Source: an uncultured bacterium
GTDB taxonomy: Bacteria > Actinomycetota > Actinomycetes > S36-B12
Reading direction: 5' to 3'
Assembly: GCA_903850745.1 (NCBI GenBank)
Contig: CAINMH010000138.1
Coordinates: 1-50,840 of the forward strand
DNA length: 50,840 nt
The translations under genes and the position numbers were made by a program. The notes beneath the pieces were generated by a model. It worked only from the letters and a program-made list of their open reading frames with translations. It made no database searches and was not told where the DNA came from. Each line of letters opens with the position of its first letter. Positions within the stretch are counted from its first letter, which is position 1. This document shows, piece after piece, positions 33,793 to 40,082 of the stretch.

Positions 33793-33804
33793 AAATGTTC
33801 GCTA
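33793..33804 (+). promoter_or_regulatory. Shared motif AAATGTTCGCTA upstream of coxM
   Basis: This 12-bp sequence is identical to 30868-30879 in the coxG/M24 promoter. It ends four bases before the predicted -35 of the coxMSL genes, the position of an activator site. Confidence 0.55.
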
Positions 33805-33808
33805 TTAC

Positions 33809-33837
33809 TTGACGGCCCATAGGTACGGAGGTAGTCT
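33809..33837 (+). promoter_or_regulatory. Putative promoter of coxM-S-L-like genes
   Basis: TTGACG (33809-33814), 17 bases, then TAGTCT (33832-33837). The -10 hexamer is the same as that proposed for kgd. A leader of about 40 bases leads to the GGAGGGG ribosome site of the next gene. Confidence 0.5.
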
Positions 33838-33882
33838 CCTCGCACCGCGACCCATTGATAAACGAGATTCGGAGGGGCTTAA

Positions 33883-34761
33883 ATGAAGCCACCACGGTTC
33901 GAATATTTGCGGCCTGACTCGGTCGGCGCCGCAGTTGCCCTGTTGAACGAACATGGCGAGGGCGCTCGCATTCTTGCGGGTGGCCAGAGCCTCATCCCGA
34001 TGATGAACTTCCGGATCGCGCAGCCGTCGCATCTGATCGATATCACCCGAGTTCCGGGACTGGATGCCATCACCGATGAGGGAAACGCCATCACCATCGG
34101 TGCTGCCGTGCGACAGTCAACAGTTGAGTATTCACCGGTTGTCAAGGATCGCTGCCCGCTCTTAGTGGAGGCGCTCAAGTGGGTTGCCCATGAGCCAATT
34201 CGCCACCGGGGCACAGTCTGTGGCTCCCTTGCACACGCCGATCCGCACTCAGAGTTAGCAGCGACTTCACTGGCACTTAACGCCACCTTCACTGTGGTGG
34301 GGGCTTCGGGCGAGCGTCAGGTCCCGGCAGTAGATTTCTTTATTGGGCCATTCACCACTGTGATCGAGTCGGGCGAAATGCTCTCATCAGTGTCCTTCCC
34401 GGTAGTGCCGGCAGGTTCTGGTTATGCGATCGATGAGTTCAGTCGTACGCATGGCAATTTCGCAATTGCGGGTGGCGTTTCGGTTATTCAGCTTGGCGCC
34501 GATGGCAAGGTCGCTTCTGCGACGCTGAGCATGTTTGGCATGGCAAGCCGCGCATTCCGCGCATTTGCCGCCGAGGAGCGGCTCATTGGCTCGATGCCGA
34601 CAGCCGAGGCCATTGCCGAAGCTGCAGACCTTGCACTCGTCGACGTTGATTGCAGCGCGGACATGCACGGCTCGGAGGAATACCGCGCACATCTCGGCCG
34701 TGTCTACGCGGGCCGAGTCTTGACTTCTGCAGTAGCACGCGCTCAGGGAGGATCGAAGTGA
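33883..34761 (+). CDS. coxM: Molybdenum hydroxylase FAD-binding subunit, CoxM-like
   Basis: This 292-residue medium subunit has both FAD signatures: ARILAGGQSLIPMMNFRIAQPSHLIDI (about 27) and IRHRGTVCGSLAHADPHSEL (about 106). The second is the TIGG-type loop. The C-terminal CO-dehydrogenase-type domain has GNFAIAGGVSVIQL. It passes electrons from the iron-sulfur subunit through FAD to the respiratory chain or another acceptor. The ATG follows GGAGGGGCTTAA. Its stop overlaps the small-subunit GTG start by 4 bases. The name coxM marks family membership only, because the large subunit is not a canonical CO dehydrogenase. Confidence 0.92.
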   Translation: MKPPRFEYLRPDSVGAAVALLNEHGEGARILAGGQSLIPMMNFRIAQPSHLIDITRVPGLDAITDEGNAITIGAAVRQSTVEYSPVVKDRCPLLVEALKWVAHEPIRHRGTVCGSLAHADPHSELAATSLALNATFTVVGASGERQVPAVDFFIGPFTTVIESGEMLSSVSFPVVPAGSGYAIDEFSRTHGNFAIAGGVSVIQLGADGKVASATLSMFGMASRAFRAFAAEERLIGSMPTAEAIAEAADLALVDVDCSADMHGSEEYRAHLGRVYAGRVLTSAVARAQGGSK

Positions 34762-35303
34762 GCAACATTGACAAGCACGAAATTACACTCAACATCAACG
34801 GGAATTCGACGAGCCTGACTGTCGAAGGACGCACACTTTTGCATGACACGCTCCGGCGCGCTGGGATGGTGAGCGTCCATGCTGGGTGCGAGCACGGGGT
34901 CTGCGGCGCCTGCACAGTGCGCATCAATGGGCAGTCGGCCCGTTCGTGCATCACCCTGGCCGTCCAGGTTGATGGAGACGAGATCACCACGGTGGAGAGT
35001 CTTGCTAAAGGCGAGGAACTTAACATCATCCAAGAAGCGTTTTGGCGTCGCCATGGCCTTCAGTGTGGGTTCTGTACTCCGGGTATGCTGATGCGCGTAA
35101 CAGAGTTTCTTGAGGAGAACCCGGATCCAACCCGCGACGAAGCCCGCGAGGCAATCGCAAGCAACCTGTGCCGGTGCACTGGCTACCAGCACATCATTGA
35201 TTCCGTCATTGAGGCAGCCGCTCGTTTGCGTGGCGAAGAATGGTCTGACGACGCCGGTATCCCGGCGCGTGAACTTGGTGATGCGACGGAGGTGAGCAAC
35301 TAA
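34758..35303 (+). CDS. coxS: Molybdenum hydroxylase 2Fe-2S subunit, CoxS-like
   Basis: The ORF track starts too far upstream. The GTG at 34758 has GGGAGG six bases before it and overlaps the coxM stop, giving 181 residues starting MSNIDKHEITLNINGN. Two 2Fe-2S clusters are evident. A plant-ferredoxin-type site is CEHGVCGACTVRINGQSARSC (about 43-63). A helical-domain site is QCGFCTPGMLM with CRCTGYQHI (about 100-145). It relays electrons from the molybdenum site to FAD. The length is slightly above the usual 160-170 because of a C-terminal extension (EEWSDDAGIPARELGDATEVSN). The stop overlaps the large-subunit ATG by one base. Confidence 0.95.
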   Translation: MSNIDKHEITLNINGNSTSLTVEGRTLLHDTLRRAGMVSVHAGCEHGVCGACTVRINGQSARSCITLAVQVDGDEITTVESLAKGEELNIIQEAFWRRHGLQCGFCTPGMLMRVTEFLEENPDPTRDEAREAIASNLCRCTGYQHIIDSVIEAAARLRGEEWSDDAGIPARELGDATEVSN

Positions 35304-37708
35304 TGGGTCTCGGTGGCATGAACAAACTCAATTGGATTGGTCGATCCCTTCCTAGGGTGGAAGATAAGAAGTTCCTCATGGGTCGAGGCGGCTACATCGA
35401 CGACATGGACTTACATGGGATGTTGCACGTAGCTGTGCTCCGAAGCCCATTTGCGCACGCCATCATCAAGGGCATGGACACCTCGGCCGCTGAGGCGCTG
35501 CCAGGTGTGGTTGCCGTCATCACAGGCAAGCAGGCCGCGGAGCTCTGCGACTGGATGCCCGACTTCAACCCAGAGCCCAACCTGCACAAATGGCGTGTTC
35601 TGGCCGATGAGAAGGTCCGTTACGTCGGCGAAGGCGTTGCAGTGGTTGTTGCCGAGAGCCGCTACATCGCGGAGGATGGCCGAGATCTCATCGAGGTTGA
35701 TTACGAGCCCTTGGCTCCGGTTCCTAGCGCTCGAAAGGCGCAAGAGGCTGGCGCGGCACTGCTTCATGACGGCATGGAGTCCAACGTCGCACACGACAGC
35801 ACCCTTGCGTTCGGTGATGTCGACGGCGAATTCGAGCGTGCTGCGCACATCGTCCGGGAGCATGTTTATTGGGGTCGCACGGCGGCTCAGCCCATGGAGA
35901 CCGCAGGCTCGGTAGCAAGCTACAACCCAGGCAATGGAATGCTGACAATTCATGCCAATTCCGTGGCCCTGACCAACTTCTCGTTCCTGGTCGCTGGCAC
36001 GCTGAAAATCGATAGCAACAAGCTTGATCTTGTGCCGATGCCGGCAGGTGGAAGTTTCGGTTCGAAGTTCTGGGCAACTCGCGCCACTGTCACAGCGGGC
36101 ATGTGTTCGAAGTTCCTTGGCCGCCCGGTCAAATATGTCGAGGATCGCTTGGATCACGCTCTGAGCTGTGATCATCACGGATCTGAGCGTGAGTACGACA
36201 TCGAGATGGCGATCTCGGCGGACGGCGAGTTCCGTGCTCTTCGTCTTGTCTGCACGGACGACTATGGTGCCTACTTCCAGTTCGGCCTCGGCACTCATGG
36301 CAATGCGATGTCCCAAGTCATCGGGCCCTACGACATCAAGGCGATCTCCTATCGCGCGGTTGGCGTGCTGACTAATAAGTGTCAGCAAGGTGCATACCGC
36401 GGATTCGGTTCCGAGGTTCACAACTTCGCGCTCGAACGCCTCGTCGACAAGGCAGCGATCGAACTTGGCGTAGATGCCTTGGAGCTGCGTCGCAAGAACT
36501 TCATCACGCCGGATAAGTTCCCCCACAAGATCCCCGGCGGCAACGTCTACGACTCGGGCAACTATGAGGCGGTTCTTCAGGAGGCGCTAAAGGATGCCAG
36601 GCTTGACTACTGGAGGGCTGAGCAGGCTAAAGCCCGTGAAGAGGGTCGATACGTCGGCATCGGCATCGTGACGCAGCAGGAACGAAGCGTCTATGCAGCT
36701 AACGAGTGGTGGTTCTTCCGTGGCGCAGAGGGCGTGTCCAGCGTGCCCGAGAGCGTCTCGCTACATGTTGATGCACTAGGCAAGGTCTCTGTGACTATGT
36801 ACTCCACTGCATTCTGGGGCAACTCGCCTGAGACAGTGGCGGCGCAGGTTCTCGGAGAGGAACTCGGTGTCAACCCCGACGAGGTGTCCTTTGCGTATCA
36901 GGGCACCAATAAGGGTTTGCCCGGTAGCGGCCCCGGTGGCAGCCGATTCACCGTGATGATCACGGGTGCTGTTCAAGGCGCCTCAGCAAAGATCCGCGAC
37001 AAGGCAATCAAGATCGCTGCGCACATGCTTGAGGTTGCTGAAGGCGATCTGGAGTATGTCAATGGTGGCGTTCAGGTGAAGGGCGATCCAAGTCAGCGCA
37101 AGTCGCTGGCCGAGATCGCGATCATGCCGCGGCTCTTCAAGCACCAGTTGCCCGATGACATCACCAGCGGTTTCGATGCGGACATGGTCTACGACCATCC
37201 GTACACGACGCTTCCTACGGCCGATCGTAGCGATCTGGGCATCTTCTACCCGATGATGGCGCACGCCACTCATATTGCTGTCGTTGAGGTGGACGTTGAG
37301 ACTGGTGGAGTCAAGTTCCTTGACTACATAGCAGTGCATGACTGCGGCACTGTCGTGAACCCGCGCTCGCTTGACGGTCAGGTCATTGGCGGTCTGGCGC
37401 AGGGCGTTGGCCAAGCGCTATATGAGGAATTTGTCTACGACGATGAGGGACAGATTCAGAGTTCGTCGTGGCTGGATTACCTAATCCCGTCCGCGATGGA
37501 AATCCCCGAGGTTCGTCTTGGCCATCACGAGACTCCTTCGCCCTTTACTCCCTACGGCATGAAGGGCGGCGGCGAAGGTGGTCGTATGCATGCGCCTGCA
37601 GCAATCGCGAGCGCTGTCGACGACGCCTTGAAGCCGCTCGGTGCTACTCGAGCGACACATTTGCCGTTGACCCCGGAGCGGATCATTTCCATGGTTAATG
37701 GGCACTGA
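35303..37708 (+). CDS. coxL: Molybdenum hydroxylase large (molybdopterin-binding) subunit, CoxL-like
   Basis: This 801-residue subunit has family-typical length. The N-terminal part has GRSLPRVEDKKFLMGRGGYIDD, and the molybdopterin-binding segments include PAGGSFGSKF and GPGGSRFT. The active-site loop reads QQGAYRGFGSEV (residues 362-373). Form I CO dehydrogenases have AYRCSFR, with the Cys that binds copper, and form II has AYRGAGR, so CO oxidation by the known Cu mechanism is not supported. The catalytic Glu758 is kept in MKGGGEGG. The enzyme should hydroxylate a carbon (an aldehyde, heterocycle or similar substrate) using water. It is last of the coupled M-S-L set. An imperfect hairpin follows it, before a zinc alcohol dehydrogenase. 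Confidence 0.92.
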   Translation: MGLGGMNKLNWIGRSLPRVEDKKFLMGRGGYIDDMDLHGMLHVAVLRSPFAHAIIKGMDTSAAEALPGVVAVITGKQAAELCDWMPDFNPEPNLHKWRVLADEKVRYVGEGVAVVVAESRYIAEDGRDLIEVDYEPLAPVPSARKAQEAGAALLHDGMESNVAHDSTLAFGDVDGEFERAAHIVREHVYWGRTAAQPMETAGSVASYNPGNGMLTIHANSVALTNFSFLVAGTLKIDSNKLDLVPMPAGGSFGSKFWATRATVTAGMCSKFLGRPVKYVEDRLDHALSCDHHGSEREYDIEMAISADGEFRALRLVCTDDYGAYFQFGLGTHGNAMSQVIGPYDIKAISYRAVGVLTNKCQQGAYRGFGSEVHNFALERLVDKAAIELGVDALELRRKNFITPDKFPHKIPGGNVYDSGNYEAVLQEALKDARLDYWRAEQAKAREEGRYVGIGIVTQQERSVYAANEWWFFRGAEGVSSVPESVSLHVDALGKVSVTMYSTAFWGNSPETVAAQVLGEELGVNPDEVSFAYQGTNKGLPGSGPGGSRFTVMITGAVQGASAKIRDKAIKIAAHMLEVAEGDLEYVNGGVQVKGDPSQRKSLAEIAIMPRLFKHQLPDDITSGFDADMVYDHPYTTLPTADRSDLGIFYPMMAHATHIAVVEVDVETGGVKFLDYIAVHDCGTVVNPRSLDGQVIGGLAQGVGQALYEEFVYDDEGQIQSSSWLDYLIPSAMEIPEVRLGHHETPSPFTPYGMKGGGEGGRMHAPAAIASAVDDALKPLGATRATHLPLTPERIISMVNGH

Positions 37709-37743
37709 CTGAGCCTTCCCTGGTTAACCTAGGGACGGGTCAG
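37709..37743 (+). terminator. Imperfect hairpin after coxL
   Basis: CTGAGCCTTCCCT pairs imperfectly with AGGGACGGGTCAG around a GGTTAACC-containing loop (three mismatched positions). No T-run follows. It may be a weak terminator before the alcohol dehydrogenase. Confidence 0.35.
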
Positions 37744-37767
37744 TTCCAGGGCATCAGGAGGCGGCAG

Positions 37768-38811
37768 ATGAGAGCGACGCTCATCTACGGCGCGCATGAT
37801 GTTCGATCCGAAGAGATCCCCGATGCGCGCATCCAGAGCCCGACAGATGCCGTCATCCGAATTCTGCGATCATGTATTTGTGGCAGCGATCTGCATCGGT
37901 ACAACGCTATGCCGGCGACAGTGGTGGGCGTCTCCATCGGACATGAGTGTTTGGGCATCGTCGAAGAGATCGGAAGCGATGTCACGGGCCTGGGTCGAGG
38001 TGATTTAGTAGTTTCACCGTTCTCGTATTCAGATGGTGAATGCGACTTCTGCCTTGAGGGCCTGACGAGTTCCTGTCGACATGGTGGTTTTTACGGGCAC
38101 GGGCGGGACGGCGCATCGGGGATGCAGGCCGAGGCAGCGCGGATCCCACTGGCCGACACTACGCTGGTTAAGCTCGGTGTTGCTGAGGATTCTGCGTTAC
38201 TTTCTGGACTTCTGACGCTCGCTGATGTTTTGCCCACGGGTCATCACGCTGCAGTGGTTGCGCGAGTGGGCCCGCGGACCTCGGTCACTGTCATTGGTGA
38301 TGGGGCTGTCGGTCTGTGTGCAGTCATTGCCGCAAAGCGGCTTGGCGCAGAGCGCATCATCTTGATGGGTCGGCACGACGACCGTCTTGAGCTTGGTCGT
38401 GACTTTGGGGCCACCGATCTTGTACCTGAACGTGGCGATGAGGGAGTGAAACGTGTGCGCGAGTTGACACGGGGCGATGGCACTCATGCAGTTCTGGAAT
38501 GCGTTGGCCATTTGGACGCCTATGAGCAGGCGCTCGGAGTTGTTCGCGCGGGAGGAATTATCGGCCGGGTAGGAGTCCCGCAATATGAGGTTGGTCCTAT
38601 CGGAATCAACACAATGTTCATGCGCAATATCACGTTGAGCGGTGGCCCCGCGCCAGTGCGTGCCTACATCGACGAACTTCTACCCGAGATCCTAGACGGG
38701 TCGCTACTAGCTGGCAAAGTCTTTGACTTGAGTCTGCCATTGGAGTCCGCCCCCGAAGGTTACCGCGCAATGGCGAACCGTCGAGCGCTCAAGGTGATGC
38801 TCACACCCTGA
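37768..38811 (+). CDS. Zinc-dependent alcohol dehydrogenase family protein with atypical structural-zinc site
   Basis: This 347-residue MDR protein has SCICGSDLHRYN and SIGHECLGIVEEIGSDV for the catalytic zinc. The NAD-binding segment is VTVIGDGAVGLCAVIAAKRLG, and the C-terminus is normal. The structural-zinc lobe reads SDGECDFCLEGLTSSC and has only three Cys; an Asp sits where the first Cys normally is. It resembles threonine/sorbitol-type dehydrogenases that act on small alcohols, or glutathione-independent formaldehyde dehydrogenase-like enzymes. AGGAGGCGGCAG precedes the ATG. It lies 59 bases after coxL, so it may act on a precursor or product of the hydroxylase. Its end overlaps the convergent GntR gene by 11 bases. 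Confidence 0.88.
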   Translation: MRATLIYGAHDVRSEEIPDARIQSPTDAVIRILRSCICGSDLHRYNAMPATVVGVSIGHECLGIVEEIGSDVTGLGRGDLVVSPFSYSDGECDFCLEGLTSSCRHGGFYGHGRDGASGMQAEAARIPLADTTLVKLGVAEDSALLSGLLTLADVLPTGHHAAVVARVGPRTSVTVIGDGAVGLCAVIAAKRLGAERIILMGRHDDRLELGRDFGATDLVPERGDEGVKRVRELTRGDGTHAVLECVGHLDAYEQALGVVRAGGIIGRVGVPQYEVGPIGINTMFMRNITLSGGPAPVRAYIDELLPEILDGSLLAGKVFDLSLPLESAPEGYRAMANRRALKVMLTP

Positions 38812-39448
38812 ACAACTCGGCCAATTCGATGCGGGTTCGCCGGATATGTCCTGTGAGGTAACGCTCGCCATCCTCGACGTCTTGTCGCTCGATGGCATCG
38901 ACGAGTAGTTCATGTTCTGCGTTGACCATAGCGCGACGATGCGGTGTGGCCACCTGCATGAACGCGCGACGGTAGTGCTGGGTGCTGTTCCAGAAACGTT
39001 CGACGGTGGTCAGCAATGTCACGCTGGGACAGGCTGAGTAGGTGAGCATGTGGAATTGGCGATCCAAAGTGAGGAAGTCGATCAGGCCATCTTCGCGGGC
39101 GATTCGGTCCTGAATTTCATGGAGTTGCGCTACGGCAAGCGGTGTCAGTAGGGGGATGCTTGATGTGAGCGCGAGGGGCTCAAGCCGTTCGCGCATTTCG
39201 TAGACGATCGAGAGTTCTTCGCCGTCAAGTTCGGGGACACGCGCCCCCTTGTTCGTTTCCAACTCGACAAGTCCTTCGGCCGCAAGCATTCGCAGAGCCT
39301 CTCGTACGGGGAGTCGGCTCGCGCCGAATTCCGCAGCGACATCCTCTTGTCGAATCCGAGTGCCGGGAGCGAGCTCTCCAGCGAGAATCTGAGCCCTGAG
39401 ATGGCTTGCTACCCGCTCACTTGCGGTGCTCGAGGCCGCAGCAGTCAT
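38801..39448 (-). CDS. GntR-family transcriptional regulator (FCD domain)
   Basis: This 215-residue regulator has an N-terminal winged helix (ERVASHLRAQILAGELAPGTRIRQEDVAAEFGASRLPVREALRML). A C-terminal all-helical FCD domain follows (about 85-205), with DRQFHMLTYSACPS and HRRAMVNAEHELLVDAIERQD carrying the His/Asp positions that usually bind a metal and effector. It is translated as a pair with the VOC gene (ATGA overlap) and diverges from the E1-E2 operon. Two GGATCC-centred palindromes of the FCD-GntR type lie in the shared promoter. It most likely represses both directions until an organic-acid effector appears. Confidence 0.93.
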   Translation of the reverse strand: MTAAASSTASERVASHLRAQILAGELAPGTRIRQEDVAAEFGASRLPVREALRMLAAEGLVELETNKGARVPELDGEELSIVYEMRERLEPLALTSSIPLLTPLAVAQLHEIQDRIAREDGLIDFLTLDRQFHMLTYSACPSVTLLTTVERFWNSTQHYRRAFMQVATPHRRAMVNAEHELLVDAIERQDVEDGERYLTGHIRRTRIELAELFRV

Positions 39449-39948
39449 GCGAACCTCGATGGGTCCTTGTCGAAGGCCTTGCCATCGGGGTAGGAGACCA
39501 GTTCAAATTGCATGCCCCATGGTGACATGAAGTAGACCCAGCGCTGACCCTCACTCGCACCTTTGCTGGCAGTTGACTCGCCAAGGATTGTTACGTGGTG
39601 ATCACGCAGGTGCTGAATCGCTTCGTCAAGATCATCGACGTAAAGCGCTATGTGATGTCCGCCAATGTCGCTATTGCGCGGCTGAGAATCGTTGGCTTCG
39701 GGCGCTTCGTACTGGAAGACCTCAAAGACGGCCTGCCCACCGCATCGGTAGAAGCGCAGTTCGCGCATGACCGTGAGTGGATCAACATTGAGGTGCACGG
39801 ACATCCAGTCATCGTCACTATGGAATGGGCCGAGGCGGTACAAGTATTCGCACCCGATGACGTCGACAAGCCAGGCATGGGCTTGCTCAAGGTCGGGCAC
39901 AGTGAAGCCGATGTGGTCTAGGCCGCGTAGGCCGGGAAGTCCTGGCAT
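39445..39948 (-). CDS. VOC (glyoxalase/dioxygenase) superfamily protein 1
   Basis: The ORF track starts at 39960. The ATG at 39948 has GGGAG five bases upstream and gives MPGLPGLRGLDHIGFTVPDL, so it is preferred (167 residues); the upstream ATG could serve a leaderless message. The fold is a paired beta-alpha-beta3 unit with likely metal ligands His (LDHIGF), Glu (VFEVFQYE), His (GGHHIALYV) and Glu (MQFELVSYPDG). Members include lyases, isomerases, epimerases and dioxygenases. Its neighbours, a GntR regulator and a 2-oxoacid dehydrogenase complex, suggest a catabolic enzyme or a methylmalonyl-CoA-epimerase-like step. No specific function can be assigned. Confidence 0.8.
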   Translation of the reverse strand: MPGLPGLRGLDHIGFTVPDLEQAHAWLVDVIGCEYLYRLGPFHSDDDWMSVHLNVDPLTVMRELRFYRCGGQAVFEVFQYEAPEANDSQPRNSDIGGHHIALYVDDLDEAIQHLRDHHVTILGESTASKGASEGQRWVYFMSPWGMQFELVSYPDGKAFDKDPSRFA

Positions 39949-39969
39949 GGTGGCTCCCATCAGAGAGAT

Positions 39970-39981
39970 AATGGATCCATT
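39970..39981. promoter_or_regulatory. Putative GntR operator 1
   Basis: AATGGATCCATT is a perfect 12-bp palindrome just upstream of the VOC-GntR genes, where it would overlap their core promoter. It shares TGGATCCA with operator 2, about 62 bases away. Confidence 0.65.
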
Positions 39982-40031
39982 TATGGTGAAGTATGACCTA
40001 TATTGCGATATTTTAGGGAAAAGCCTTGCCG

Positions 40032-40043
40032 ATTGGATCCAAT
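40032..40043. promoter_or_regulatory. Putative GntR operator 2
   Basis: ATTGGATCCAAT is a perfect 12-bp palindrome 39 bases before the E1 start. The TTGGATCCAA core has the look of FCD-subfamily GntR sites. Confidence 0.7.
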
Positions 40044-40082
40044 ATGAGGTAATCTCCCGTCACCGACTGGCGGAGGTTTCAC

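Noticed and set aside
35411-36526. 371-residue minus-strand ORF
   Set aside because: Long, but entirely antisense to the coxL-like gene. No ribosome site and no recognisable motifs.
30979-37708. Annotation of the locus as aerobic CO dehydrogenase
   Set aside because: The gene set fits, but the active-site loop AYRGFG lacks the copper-binding Cys of AYRCSFR, so only the family and not the CO activity is claimed.
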